A stretch of DNA of 10,540 nucleotides from Parabacteroides sp. (GCA_019411205.1 DXRF01000085.1:1-10540); one strand, 5' to 3'; positions 1 through 8,360 are shown, numbered from the stretch's first letter. Made by a program: numbers and translations. The notes: generated by a model from the sequence alone, not told the origin.

Positions 1-51
1 CTCGACCCAATGATTAAGAGTCATTTGCTCTACCAACTGAGCTACCAAGTC
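1..51 (-). tRNA. tRNA-Lys (CTT), 3' part cut off by the window edge
   Basis: Read on the minus strand, the sequence folds as the 5' part of a tRNA. The acceptor 5' arm is GACTTGG (51 to 45), followed by TA, a D-stem GCTC/GAGC closing the loop AGTTGGTA, and an anticodon stem AATGA/TCATT closing the 7-base loop CTCTTAA. The anticodon is CTT (positions 18 to 16), which reads AAG (Lys). The variable segment GGGTC follows, and the T-arm begins GAG at the window edge. The T-arm and 3' acceptor strand lie outside the window. A strong promoter sits about 34 bases upstream. Confidence 0.93.
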
Positions 52-84
52 ATTCATGCTATCGTTGCTTCTCGATTGCGGGTG

Positions 85-115
85 CAAAGATAGAAGTTTA
101 ATTTTGCTTTGCAAA
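85..115 (-). promoter_or_regulatory. Promoter of tRNA-Lys (Bacteroidota -33/-7 type)
   Basis: On the minus strand, TTTG (115-112), a 19-base spacer, then TATCTTTG (92-85). This matches the Bacteroidetes primary sigma factor consensus TTTG-N19-TAnnTTTG. Transcription would start near 78, giving a leader of about 27 bases before the tRNA 5' end at 51. The segment after the box, CACCCGC, is GC-rich. Confidence 0.85.
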
Positions 116-143
116 CTTTTTCCGCAGTTTTTTACATAAAATT

Positions 144-947
144 TTAATCAAATTCAAATATATCAGACGGTGTAGTCCGTTTCAGAGCATGCAGAGAAAC
201 ATCCTTTCCTACCCGTACTCCTTCTTGAAACAGACGGAAATCGACTGTCTTATAGGCAAGTTCAGGATGGTTATTGTCACGGCTCAAATGACACAACCAG
301 ATATCTTTCAATTTGGGATCGTAATGGGTTGCGAGGAATTCGGCAGCTTCTCGATTGCTCAAATGTCCGGTCGGACTGGCAACGCGTTCCTTTAGGAAAG
401 TGGGATATGTACCGAACTGCAACATCTCCTCATCATAATTGGCTTCTATGATCAGGTGATTGGCCATGCCCATATATTTGCTCACTGTTTCGGTGATATG
501 GCCGACATCCGTCGCCAACGTAAACTTATGATCTCCATATTCGATATAATAGCCGACATTGTCGGTGCTATCATGCGGGACCTCGAAAGCAGTAATGCGG
601 AAATCGCGGATCATAAAAGGCACTTCCTTTTCGATCACCTTACGCGAGCCGACAAGCGTTTCCTCCACGTAGCGACTCTTGTTGATTCCTCGATGGACGG
701 CCTCCGTCGTATAGACAGGAATACAATGTTTCTCGCCCAGACAACCTACAGTCTTGATATGATCGGCATGATCGTGCGTGATCAGGACTGCAACAATTTT
801 GGAGAAATCGATCGCTTTATCTTTCAACACCTTCTTAATGGTACGAATACCGATACCTGCATCAATCAACACGCCGAATTCAGGCGTTCCCAGATAATAG
901 CAGTTTCCACTGCTTCCACTTGCTAAACTCAGAAATGATAGTTTCAT
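144..947 (-). CDS. YycJ/WalJ-like MBL-fold metallo-hydrolase (probable nuclease)
   Basis: This is a 267-residue single-domain metallo-beta-lactamase-fold protein. It opens with MKLSFLSLASGSSGNC, typical of the YycJ/WalJ group. The metal-binding motif HDHADH is at residues 58-63. Other probable ligands are D147 in TLATDVG, H195 in GHLSN and H220 in LCHLSRDNN. No signal peptide is seen, so it is cytoplasmic. YycJ relatives have been linked to DNA end processing or mismatch repair in Firmicutes; the substrate here is not known. I chose the ATG at 947. An in-frame TTG at 959 would add four residues (MEIK) but is less likely. It lies 30 bases after the asparaginase stop on the same strand and is probably co-transcribed with it. 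No clear terminator is seen between it and the tRNA promoter. Confidence 0.9.
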   Translation of the reverse strand: MKLSFLSLASGSSGNCYYLGTPEFGVLIDAGIGIRTIKKVLKDKAIDFSKIVAVLITHDHADHIKTVGCLGEKHCIPVYTTEAVHRGINKSRYVEETLVGSRKVIEKEVPFMIRDFRITAFEVPHDSTDNVGYYIEYGDHKFTLATDVGHITETVSKYMGMANHLIIEANYDEEMLQFGTYPTFLKERVASPTGHLSNREAAEFLATHYDPKLKDIWLCHLSRDNNHPELAYKTVDFRLFQEGVRVGKDVSLHALKRTTPSDIFEFD

Positions 948-977
948 TTTAATTTCCAATTCAGTCCTTAAGAGGAA

Positions 978-2036
978 TTACGGGCGAAATGTGTCGGGGA
1001 TCGTCACCTCCCCGATCAGCGAACAATTCATGTGCTCCTTCACCTCCTCCGGCGTCAAGCCGTGGCCGAAAAGGAACATGAGCTTGGTAACAGCACTTTC
1101 GGTCGTACTGTCGAAACCGCTTATCACTCCCGCTTCCAACAATTTATGCCCTGTCTCATACCGATGCATTTCCACACTTCCGGCACTACACTGGGTTACA
1201 TTTACAATCACAATTCCCCGGTCCACTGCATCTTTCAGCATCGTCAGGAACCAATCGTAACACGGTGCATTACCGCTTCCGAACGTTTCCATCACGACCC
1301 CCTTCAGCCCCGGTATGTTCAGGATGCTTTCCACCACCTGAGGGGAAATCCCCGGAAAAAGTTTCAGCACCGCAATATTCCGGTCCAAGAGGTAATGAGG
1401 CTTCAACGGCTTTCTCGAAACAGGATGGTAAACCTGCCCGGTATCATACTTTATATAGATACCGGCATGTGCCAGAGGCGGATAATTGTACGAACGGAAA
1501 GCATTGAAGTTATCCGCATTGATCTTGCTCGTACGGTTACCCCTCAACAAATCATTTTCGAAAAAGATACAGACCTCCGGTACAACCGGAACACCGTTTT
1601 CCTTGGCTGCGGCGATCTCAATGGCGGTGATCAGGTTTTCTTTCCCATCAGTCCGCAACATGCCGATCGGCAACTGAGAACCGGTAAAGATGACCGGTTT
1701 ACTTAAATTTTCCAGCATAAAACTCAAAGCAGATGCCGTGAAAGACATCGTGTCCGTGCCATGAAGCACAACAAAGCCGTCGTACAGCTGGTAATTGTCT
1801 GCAATAATCTTTACGATCTTCATCCATGACTCCGGTCCCATCTCCGACGAATCCATAGCCGGATCGAACTGGATAGTCGAAACCGCATACCCCAACTTCT
1901 TCAGCTCCGGCATATTATCCTTCAAATGTTGGAAATTGAATGATTCCAACACGCCGGTTTCGGGGTTTTCGATCATACCAATCGTTCCGCCGGTATAGAT
2001 GAGCAGGATCGAGGCTTTCTCACTTTGAGTGTTCAT
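978..2036 (-). CDS. ansA: Type I L-asparaginase
   Basis: Hydrolyses L-asparagine to aspartate and ammonia; with no signal peptide it should be the cytoplasmic type I enzyme. Numbered from the ATG at 2036 (352 residues), the first signature is YTGGTIG with the nucleophile Thr at T15. The second is LHGTDTM with T94 and D95. K145 in the AAAKENG segment fits the fourth catalytic residue. The length is usual for the family. The reading frame stays open upstream to 2222, but that extension overlaps the upstream TRIC gene and has no family resemblance, so it is rejected. An ATG at 2048 (adds MTAS) is an alternative start, but a -7 box at 2055-2062 would place transcription initiation almost on top of it, favouring 2036. 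The stop lies 30 bases before the MBL gene. Confidence 0.94.
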   Translation of the reverse strand: MNTQSEKASILLIYTGGTIGMIENPETGVLESFNFQHLKDNMPELKKLGYAVSTIQFDPAMDSSEMGPESWMKIVKIIADNYQLYDGFVVLHGTDTMSFTASALSFMLENLSKPVIFTGSQLPIGMLRTDGKENLITAIEIAAAKENGVPVVPEVCIFFENDLLRGNRTSKINADNFNAFRSYNYPPLAHAGIYIKYDTGQVYHPVSRKPLKPHYLLDRNIAVLKLFPGISPQVVESILNIPGLKGVVMETFGSGNAPCYDWFLTMLKDAVDRGIVIVNVTQCSAGSVEMHRYETGHKLLEAGVISGFDSTTESAVTKLMFLFGHGLTPEEVKEHMNCSLIGEVTIPDTFRP

Positions 2037-2054
2037 ACTTGCTGTCATAGATCG

Positions 2055-2062
2055 CAAAGTTA
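2055..2062 (-). promoter_or_regulatory. Candidate -7 box for ansA
   Basis: TAACTTTG on the minus strand matches TAnnTTTG and is followed by C, like most other boxes in this window. No TTTG is found 18-21 bases upstream. It sits 6 bases beyond the TRIC stop. Transcription would start near 2048, giving a very short leader of about 12 bases to the ATG at 2036. Read-through from the TRIC gene is an equally good source of ansA transcript. Confidence 0.4.
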
Positions 2063-2068
2063 ATAATT

Positions 2069-2680
2069 TTATTCTTCTCCTTTTAATACAGGGACGCTTA
2101 TATGATATTTTACTGCCACTATCCGCGAAACGAATATTCCGGTAGCAGCGATAAGCTGTGTCAGCGACGGCCCGATACCCATCTGTAGGCAAGCATAATA
2201 AATAATGCCTCCAAACACACATGCCAGCGCATAAATATCTTTTCGGAAAATCAGCGGAACCTCGTTAATCAGGATATCACGGATCATACCGCCAAAAGCC
2301 CCCGTAATCGTCCCCATCACAATCGCCACCCACATCGGGAACCCGAATGCCAGCGCCTTCTCGATACCGACCACACCAAACAGCCCCAGCCCGATAGCAT
2401 CGAAAATGAAAAAAGTATTGTTCAGGCTAATCACATATTTCCGAAAGATGATAACGAAGAGTAATGCCAGCGCCGATATGATGAGATAAGAGGCTTGTTC
2501 CATCCAAAAAGGAGTGGCATTGAGTAATATATCACGGATCGTACCGCCTCCCACAGCTGTAACCACCCCGACGACATAGGCTCCGAACCAATCAAATTGT
2601 TTGGCAGAAGCCAAACGGATACCACTAATCGCAAAAGCGAATGTCCCGGTGTAATCGCAAAACGTAATGAAGTCTATCAT
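2069..2680 (-). CDS. TRIC-family / UPF0126 (YadS-like) membrane protein
   Basis: This is a 203-residue polytopic inner-membrane protein with about seven hydrophobic segments and an internal duplication. The first half carries GGGTIRD (44-50) followed by NATP; the second half carries GGMIRD (130-135) followed by NEVP. This paired glycine-rich motif is the hallmark of the bacterial UPF0126 family. Its members are related to trimeric intracellular cation (TRIC) channels, and the Pfam domain is also labelled glycine transporter. The transported species cannot be told from sequence. The start ATG (2680) matches the usual N-terminus just before the first membrane helix. Its stop lies 32 bases from the ansA start on the same strand, so an operon with ansA is plausible but not shown. 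Confidence 0.9.
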   Translation of the reverse strand: MIDFITFCDYTGTFAFAISGIRLASAKQFDWFGAYVVGVVTAVGGGTIRDILLNATPFWMEQASYLIISALALLFVIIFRKYVISLNNTFFIFDAIGLGLFGVVGIEKALAFGFPMWVAIVMGTITGAFGGMIRDILINEVPLIFRKDIYALACVFGGIIYYACLQMGIGPSLTQLIAATGIFVSRIVAVKYHISVPVLKGEE

Positions 2681-2694
2681 TTTGATTTTTTCTG

Positions 2695-2702
2695 CAAAAA
2701 TA
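2695..2702 (-). promoter_or_regulatory. Candidate -7 box for the TRIC gene
   Basis: TATTTTTG on the minus strand fits TAnnTTTG. It lies 14 bases upstream of the ATG at 2680, so the leader would be very short. No TTTG is seen at the expected -33 distance. Confidence 0.45.
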
Positions 2703-2788
2703 AGTATTTCCTCGCAATGTTGCGGTTTTCTATCGAGATGACCTGATAATTATTTAAACCAAACGAATATCCGGCTGTTAATTATATA

Positions 2789-2796
2789 TAAGTTTG
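2789..2796 (+). promoter_or_regulatory. Candidate -7 box for the DUF3943 gene
   Basis: TAAGTTTG followed by CA fits TAnnTTTG. Transcription would start near 2802, giving a leader of about 36 bases to the ATG at 2838. No convincing TTTG at -33. Together with the minus-strand box at 2695-2702 it makes the 157-base gap 2681-2837 a divergent promoter region; nothing else is seen there. Confidence 0.5.
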
Positions 2797-2837
2797 CATT
2801 CAAAAAGGTGCTGATGCCTATCTAATTAAGGGAAAAA

Positions 2838-4316
2838 ATGAAGAAATTTATACTAACCATACTCATTTGTATGTTTTCGTTCCCCTGGATACGGGGACAA
2901 GAATATATACCTCAAATTACACACCGCCACTATATAAGCGACACGACTCTATTCCAGCCCCGCCGCCCTTGGAAAGCGGCACTCGAAACATTCGGACTCA
3001 ATATGCTCGTCTGGGGCTTCGACCGGTATATCGTAAAAGAAGACTGGGCTTACATCAACGGACATACGATCAAAAGCAATTTCAAAAAAGGTCCGGTATG
3101 GGATACCGACCAGTTCACGACAAACCTTTTCTCCCACCCTTATCACGGTTCGCTCTATTTCAATGCAGCCCGCAGCAACGGTATGAACTTCTGGCAATCC
3201 GCCCCGTTTGCAGCCGGTGGTAGCCTGATGTGGGAGTTCTTTATGGAGAACGAACCGCCTTCGATCAACGACATGTTGGCTACAACGTTCGGAGGAATCG
3301 AATTGGGGGAAATCACCTATCGGCTGTCCGACCTGTTCATCGACAACCGTTCGTCGGGAGCCGAACGAGTGGGCCGCGAGGTGTTGGCGGGCGTCTTGTC
3401 ACCGGTCCGCGCTCTCAACCGTATCATTTCGGGGGAAGCCTGGCGACACGGTTCTTCAAAAGGACGAACTTATACCTCCGTTCCCGTCAACTTCATCATC
3501 ACGACGGGACCTCGTTTCCTCGCAGAACAGGAAGGTTCGAAACGGGGAACCACCAGTTTGAACATCAATTTCCGCATCGACTACGGGAATCCTTTCAACG
3601 ATGATTTTTATTCTCCCTACGAATGGTTCCGTTTCAACTTCGGAATGGATCTGTTCTCCGCCCAGCCGGTGGTCAGCCAGGTCAACGCCATCGGAGCCTT
3701 ATGGGGGAAAATGGTTTGGACGAAAGGACCACGTTCCCTTTCCGCCGGATTATTCCAACATTTCGACTTCTATAATTCAGAGCTCCGCGACGGAAGCGAT
3801 CTAACCGTTCCTCCCTACCGTATCGCAGCACCGGCAGCGGCAGGAGGAGGCCTTATCTATTACAAGCAGGCCACACCGGGAGACAAGACGGATATTTACG
3901 CCGAATTGTATGCAAACGGCGTTGCCTTGGGAGCCAGCCTTTCGGATTATATGCTGCTTGGCGAACGGGATTATAACTTAGGAAGCGGCTACAGCACCAA
4001 GGCCGCTGCAGGCATCATCTACAACAGACGATTGGCCTTCCTGCTCAACATGGAAAACTATCATATCTTTACATGGAAAGGATACGATCCGGAGATCGAC
4101 TGGTCACAGACAGATCCCGGCACCCTGAATATCCAAGGCGATGCCGGAAACGCACGCCTGACCATCTTCTCGATGAAACTGGCTTATTTATTAAAGGACA
4201 AGTGGAACATCACCCTGACAAACCGCTATTTCTCACGACGGACGAACTACCGGTATTACCCCCGGGTGGATTATTCCACTTACGACCTGATGCTCGGGTT
4301 GGGGATACGGATTTAA
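2838..4316 (+). CDS. DUF3943 domain protein, probable outer-membrane beta-barrel
   Basis: This is a 492-residue protein of unknown function with a Sec signal peptide (MKKFILTILICMFSF..., probable cleavage after G20). The DUF3943 region covers about residues 40-170. Its recognisable pieces are the HPYHG motif (100-104) and a following GSLMWEFFMENEPPS block (from 128) with a conserved acidic/aromatic character. The remainder alternates polar and aromatic residues, as in transmembrane beta-strands. It ends in GLGIRI, compatible with an outer-membrane barrel C-terminus. The location is therefore inferred to be the outer membrane; no enzymatic motif is visible. It is alone in its transcription unit. 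Its stop codon overlaps the stop of the convergent ABC-F gene by three of four bases in a TTAA palindrome. Confidence 0.85.
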   Translation: MKKFILTILICMFSFPWIRGQEYIPQITHRHYISDTTLFQPRRPWKAALETFGLNMLVWGFDRYIVKEDWAYINGHTIKSNFKKGPVWDTDQFTTNLFSHPYHGSLYFNAARSNGMNFWQSAPFAAGGSLMWEFFMENEPPSINDMLATTFGGIELGEITYRLSDLFIDNRSSGAERVGREVLAGVLSPVRALNRIISGEAWRHGSSKGRTYTSVPVNFIITTGPRFLAEQEGSKRGTTSLNINFRIDYGNPFNDDFYSPYEWFRFNFGMDLFSAQPVVSQVNAIGALWGKMVWTKGPRSLSAGLFQHFDFYNSELRDGSDLTVPPYRIAAPAAAGGGLIYYKQATPGDKTDIYAELYANGVALGASLSDYMLLGERDYNLGSGYSTKAAAGIIYNRRLAFLLNMENYHIFTWKGYDPEIDWSQTDPGTLNIQGDAGNARLTIFSMKLAYLLKDKWNITLTNRYFSRRTNYRYYPRVDYSTYDLMLGLGIRI

Positions 4317-5950
4317 TTCTTACGCTCCAACTCGTTCAGATTTTCCATCTTCTTGCGTTGTAGGAATTCGTAGATACCTTCAAGATGTTCCGTCACTTTC
4401 TTGTTTCCGAATTCATAAACTTTGGTTACAAGGCCATCCAGGAAGTCCCGGTCATGCGAAACAACGATCAACGTCCCGTCAAAGTCCATCAGGGCTTGTT
4501 TCAGGATATCTTTCGTTTTCATGTCCAGATGGTTCGTCGGCTCATCGAGGATCAGCAAGTTGACAGGTTCCAGCAACAGTTTGATCATTGCCAAGCGGGT
4601 ACGTTCGCCACCGGACAGCACCTTTACCTTTTTTGCCGAGTTCTCGCCGCCGAACATAAAAGCGCCCAACAAATCCTTGATTTTGTTGCGAATATCCCCT
4701 TTTGCGACATCGTCTATCGTTTGGAACACCGTCAGGTTTTCATCTAAAAGGGAAGCTTGGTTCTGTGCAAAATAGCCGATCATCACGTTATGCCCGATCG
4801 TCAACATGCCGTCATGCTCGAGTTCTTTCATGATGCATTTTACCAACGTGGATTTACCTTCGCCGTTCTTTCCGACGAAAGCAATCTTGTCACCCCGCTC
4901 GATCGTCAGATTGGCATTACGGAAAACTGTATGGTCTCCGTACGATTTAGACACGTTCTCGATCGTCACCGGATAAGAACCCGAACGGGGTGAAGGCGGA
5001 AACTTCAGGCGCAAAGCGGAAGTGTCTTCTTCATCGACTTCCAGTATTTCCAGCTTTTCAAGCATCTTCACGCGGCTCTGCACTTGCAATGTTTTGGAAT
5101 AAGTGCCTTTGAAACGCTCGATGAAGTCCTTCGTTTCAGCAATGAACTTCTGTTGCTCGTCGTATGCCTTCTGTTGCTGCTCGCGGCGTTCCTTGCGCAG
5201 CTGCAGGTATTGGCTGTAATTGACTTTATAGTCATAGATACGCCCCATCGTCACTTCGATCGTGCGAGTCGTGATATGATCCACAAAAGCCCGGTCGTGA
5301 CTGATCACCACAACCGCCTGCCCGTTATCGATCAGAAAATCCTCCAACCACTGGATGGACTCGATATCGAGGTGGTTGGTCGGCTCGTCCAGCAAAAGCA
5401 CATCCGGTTTCTTCAGCAACAGTTTTGCCAATTCGATACGCATACGCCAACCACCGCTGAACTCGCTTGTCTGACGGTTAAAGTCTTCACGGGTGAAACC
5501 AAGCCCTAACAGAGTCTTCTCGATATCGGCGTCATAATTGATTTCCTCGATGGAATAGAACTTCTCGCTCAATGTCGATACGCGTTCGATCAGTTCCATA
5601 TAGCTGTCCGATTCATAATCGGTGCGTGTCTCCAATTCTTTGTTGAGAGCAGCGATCTCTGCTTCCATCTCATGCAGATGAGCGAAAGCCTGAGCAGTCT
5701 CTTCAAACACCGTACGGCCGTCTTCCGTCATCAAATGCTGCGGAAGATATGCGATAACGGTATCTTTCGGAGCAGATACTTTCCCACGAGTCGGTTCACG
5801 CACACCCGCCAATATCTTCAGCAAGGTAGATTTACCCGCCCCGTTCTTTCCCATCAAGGCAATCCGGTCTTTCTCGTTAATGACAAAAGATATATCCGAA
5901 AATAATGCGCTACCGCCAAACTCTACTGTTAGTCCGTCTACTGAAATCAT
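4313..5950 (-). CDS. ABC-F family ATPase (ribosome-associated type)
   Basis: This 545-residue protein has two ABC ATPase domains in tandem and no membrane segment, which defines the ABC-F family. Domain 1 has Walker A GKNGAGKST (34-42), Q71, a signature read as FSGGW (164-168) instead of LSGG, Walker B with D188/E189, and H218. A charged linker (about 250-320, rich in K/E/Q) separates the domains. This is where ABC-F proteins contact the ribosomal P/E-site tRNA. Domain 2 has GKNGEGKST (360-368), LSGGE (445-449), D469/E470 and H499. All catalytic residues are present. Family members relieve stalled ribosomes or protect them from antibiotics; the linker does not let me choose a subfamily, and a housekeeping role is more likely than resistance. 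The gene is monocistronic. Confidence 0.93.
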   Translation of the reverse strand: MISVDGLTVEFGGSALFSDISFVINEKDRIALMGKNGAGKSTLLKILAGVREPTRGKVSAPKDTVIAYLPQHLMTEDGRTVFEETAQAFAHLHEMEAEIAALNKELETRTDYESDSYMELIERVSTLSEKFYSIEEINYDADIEKTLLGLGFTREDFNRQTSEFSGGWRMRIELAKLLLKKPDVLLLDEPTNHLDIESIQWLEDFLIDNGQAVVVISHDRAFVDHITTRTIEVTMGRIYDYKVNYSQYLQLRKERREQQQKAYDEQQKFIAETKDFIERFKGTYSKTLQVQSRVKMLEKLEILEVDEEDTSALRLKFPPSPRSGSYPVTIENVSKSYGDHTVFRNANLTIERGDKIAFVGKNGEGKSTLVKCIMKELEHDGMLTIGHNVMIGYFAQNQASLLDENLTVFQTIDDVAKGDIRNKIKDLLGAFMFGGENSAKKVKVLSGGERTRLAMIKLLLEPVNLLILDEPTNHLDMKTKDILKQALMDFDGTLIVVSHDRDFLDGLVTKVYEFGNKKVTEHLEGIYEFLQRKKMENLNELERKN

Positions 5951-5987
5951 ATAATATATAAATGTATTGCTTTTATAAAACGAGCGG

Positions 5988-5995
5988 CAAAGGTA
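5988..5995 (-). promoter_or_regulatory. Candidate -7 box for the ABC-F gene
   Basis: TACCTTTG followed by CCGC on the minus strand fits TAnnTTTG. The predicted transcription start is near 5981, giving a leader of about 31 AT-rich bases to the ATG at 5950. The -33 element is not recognisable. Confidence 0.55.
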
Positions 5996-6041
5996 AGAAA
6001 TAAATAGGTACGATAATAATTGAATTAGAAGCGGTAGCAGT

Positions 6042-6057
6042 TTCGTTTTAAACGAAT
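6042..6057. other. Short AT-rich inverted repeat between ABC-F and esterase genes
   Basis: TTCGTTT and AAACGAA flank a single T within the 151-base gap 5951-6101. It lies about 45 bases past the esterase stop, so it could help end esterase transcription on the minus strand. However, the stem is weak and no T-run follows on that strand, so a terminator role is doubtful. On the plus strand a T-run follows at 6060-6066, but no plus-strand gene ends there. Confidence 0.25.
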
Positions 6058-6101
6058 GCCTTTTTTAAAAGAATAACAACAAACCCTTTTACCCAAAAAC
6101 G

Positions 6102-7127
6102 TCAGTCCAAATCTTTCTCATGCAACCAAGCGGAAAGCAAATCTGCCACTTCAATATTATTCAAATCCGAGAAAGGGAAATGTGTGTTACCGTGCAATCC
6201 AGCTTCCGGCAGATGGACAACCGTGACGTTTCCCCCCAGTTCGTTCAACATTTGTGCCCATTTGCGCATCAGATATAAACGCCGCGTCCACTCGTATAAC
6301 TCTGGTTGTTCGTCCGTTTCCGGCAGATTGTCTCCGTAATATACGACAATCGGTATTTTAGTGTACTCCATAAAATCAGACATAGGGACTTCAACCCCTT
6401 CCGTTTTCCCGGAAAGTGTCAGAATCTTTCCCTCTTCCGGAACTTGTCCTTCGGGAAAAGGAACTCCCCCACCCGGTTCATAGGATACGATTCCCTTGAT
6501 ATTCTTTGTCTTCAACAACGTTCTCCATCCGACAGGACCACCTTGAGAATGCGTGACGAAAACTGCTGGCCCTATCTTGTCGAACAAAGCTGCGTATGCA
6601 TCAGAATAGACTTCAAAATCAACGGACCCGACAGTCGGTGTCATCTGCCGGAAATACTGATCGAGAGCATCTTTGTCACGACTGAACTGCACCCCGTCGA
6701 AAAAATCGGGCCAAATACCGAGACGAAAACGGTTGAACCAGATCTCTTCATCAAAAACGGGCGACAAAGTAACTGTCTCCGTTCCCCTCCCGGCATTCCC
6801 CCGACGAGGCTGATCGACAAGATACGTGGAGAATCCCCGACGCAAAAAGATATTCTGGAATCCCTCGCGCCCGTCAGGTGTCGTCTCCCACGTTTTGGAG
6901 AATTGGCCTACTCCGTGAGCAAAAACGAGTGGATATTTTCGTGCATCAACCGGCTTCTGATAAAACACGTATGCATGGTCGCCATGATAAGTACGTCCCA
7001 ATGAATCGGTCAGTACCGTACCGCCAACGGCAAAACTGCCCTGTTCGGCAATCTTCAATACTGAACTGCGGGAACATGCAGCCAACAAAAGCAACACACT
7101 CAAACCCAATGTAATCAGACTTTTCAT
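6102..7127 (-). CDS. Alpha/beta-hydrolase lipoprotein, esterase-713-like
   Basis: This 341-residue exported hydrolase begins with a lipoprotein signal peptide. The lipobox LAAC has C18 as the lipidated residue, so the protein should be anchored in the cell envelope. After it comes SFAVGGTV (31-38), a segment resembling the N-terminal FxVGG of bacterial esterase 713 relatives. The nucleophile elbow is THSQGG with S194. H312 in GLHGNTHFPF is the likely catalytic histidine. The acid is probably E217 in SYEPGG, as a glutamate after strand 6 is used in that family, with D266 as an alternative. An oxyanion-hole HG (71-72) follows a hydrophobic strand. The substrate is unknown. The ATG lies 14 bases after the aldo/keto reductase stop, so the two are almost certainly one operon. 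Confidence 0.85.
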   Translation of the reverse strand: MKSLITLGLSVLLLLAACSRSSVLKIAEQGSFAVGGTVLTDSLGRTYHGDHAYVFYQKPVDARKYPLVFAHGVGQFSKTWETTPDGREGFQNIFLRRGFSTYLVDQPRRGNAGRGTETVTLSPVFDEEIWFNRFRLGIWPDFFDGVQFSRDKDALDQYFRQMTPTVGSVDFEVYSDAYAALFDKIGPAVFVTHSQGGPVGWRTLLKTKNIKGIVSYEPGGGVPFPEGQVPEEGKILTLSGKTEGVEVPMSDFMEYTKIPIVVYYGDNLPETDEQPELYEWTRRLYLMRKWAQMLNELGGNVTVVHLPEAGLHGNTHFPFSDLNNIEVADLLSAWLHEKDLD

Positions 7128-7141
7128 CCCTATACTTGTAA

Positions 7142-8335
7142 TTATTTCTGAACTTTAGATTCCTGCAAGGTATCATAACGACTGCCGATAACTGGAATGG
7201 CAGCAACAGCCTCCTCCAATTCTCTCATTTCGCTCTCCGTGAAACGAATTTCTGCCGCCCGCAGATTTTCTTCCAAATGGGAAAGTTTTGTCGTTCCGGG
7301 AATCGGTACGATAAACGGCTTCTTATTCATCAGCCATGCCAAGGCAACTTGAGCCGGAGTGATTCCTCTTGTTCTGCCAAACACGTTAAGTACTTCCACG
7401 ATACGCATATTGGCACGAATAGCATCGGGTTGAAAACGCGGTAAAGTCTGACGATTGTCATTCGCCGCTTCGAATCGCGTATATTCATTGATCATGCCAC
7501 CCAAGAATCCCCGGTTGAGAGGACTGTATGGAACAAAGCCGATACCCAGCTCCTCACAGACCGGCAATACATTCTCTTCTACATTGCGGTGCATAAAATG
7601 GTATTCACTTTGTATGGCCGTAACGGGGCAGACCGCATGCGCACGGCGAATTGTTTCGGCATTCACTTCGCAAAGTCCGAAATGCAATACCTTTCCTTCC
7701 CGAATCAGTTCTTTGACAGTATCAGCAACTACTTCGACAGATGTATTCGGGTCAATACGGTGCTGATAAAAGATACCAAGCGTTTCGACACCAAGATTGC
7801 GTAAAGAATTTTCACAAACCCGGCGGATATTGGCCGGAGTACTATCCTCCTCCGTCTTAATCTGCACGCCATTTACAAATTTATGCCCGAATTTAGAGGA
7901 AACGAACACACGCCCCTCATAACCTTTCAAAGCCTCCCCCACTAGTTTCTCGTTCTTATGATAGCCGTAGCTTTCAGCAGTATCGAAAAGTGTTACGCCA
8001 CGTTCTATCGCTTCACGTATCAAGGCAATCGCCTGCTCTTTACCTGGATGCTGACTGCGATGATGGTTCAATCCCATGCAACCGAATCCCATCGCCGAAA
8101 CGTTCATGGCAGCAGTGCCACTACCCAGTGTCCGCCGATTATGAACAGCAGCCATACCTGCAAGACCAGTATCCGGTCTCCCGGATATATTCATTACTGC
8201 CGGTTCCAAACCTACCGCTTTCCCGGTTGTCGAAGCCACACAAAATGTAGAACCTGCCAATACCGCCTGCCTCAAAAAACGACGACGGTTCATACCATGT
8301 TCATTGTTCCATTCTTTTTCCATTTCCTGTTGCAT
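7142..8335 (-). CDS. Tat-exported aldo/keto reductase
   Basis: This is an NAD(P)H-dependent oxidoreductase of the aldo/keto reductase superfamily, 397 residues from the first ATG. The catalytic tetrad is complete: D118 and Y123 in FDTAESYG, K148 in SSKFG and H192 in YQHRIDP. The cofactor segment is IPGTTKLSHLEEN (345-357). The N-terminus has a near-ideal twin-arginine motif NRRRFLR (16-22), then a hydrophobic stretch and an Ala/Ser/Thr-rich region. This predicts export of the folded protein by the Tat system. Three starts are possible: 8335, 8323 (M5) and 8293 (M15, directly before the Tat motif). The sequence GGAA precedes M5 closely, so 8323 is a serious alternative. It is first in an operon with the lipoprotein hydrolase and divergent from the AraC gene. 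Confidence 0.9.
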   Translation of the reverse strand: MQQEMEKEWNNEHGMNRRRFLRQAVLAGSTFCVASTTGKAVGLEPAVMNISGRPDTGLAGMAAVHNRRTLGSGTAAMNVSAMGFGCMGLNHHRSQHPGKEQAIALIREAIERGVTLFDTAESYGYHKNEKLVGEALKGYEGRVFVSSKFGHKFVNGVQIKTEEDSTPANIRRVCENSLRNLGVETLGIFYQHRIDPNTSVEVVADTVKELIREGKVLHFGLCEVNAETIRRAHAVCPVTAIQSEYHFMHRNVEENVLPVCEELGIGFVPYSPLNRGFLGGMINEYTRFEAANDNRQTLPRFQPDAIRANMRIVEVLNVFGRTRGITPAQVALAWLMNKKPFIVPIPGTTKLSHLEENLRAAEIRFTESEMRELEEAVAAIPVIGSRYDTLQESKVQK

Positions 8336-8360
8336 TTTTTACATGTTCTGTTTCTTGTTG

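Noticed and set aside
456..926. Long open frames on the strand opposite to real genes (also 1032-1706, 5084-5509, 6306-7004, 7958-8512)
   Set aside because: They lie antisense within strongly supported genes, have no recognisable domain, and lack promoter or ribosome-binding signals.
2037..2222. A 62-residue N-terminal extension of the asparaginase frame
   Set aside because: It overlaps the TRIC gene, has no asparaginase-like sequence, and includes the candidate -7 box; the standard family N-terminus begins just before YTGGTIG.
4313..5950. ABC-F protein as an antibiotic resistance determinant
   Set aside because: No resistance context or mobile element is nearby, and the linker shows no feature I can tie to a known resistance subfamily. 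Housekeeping ABC-F proteins are common in Bacteroidales.
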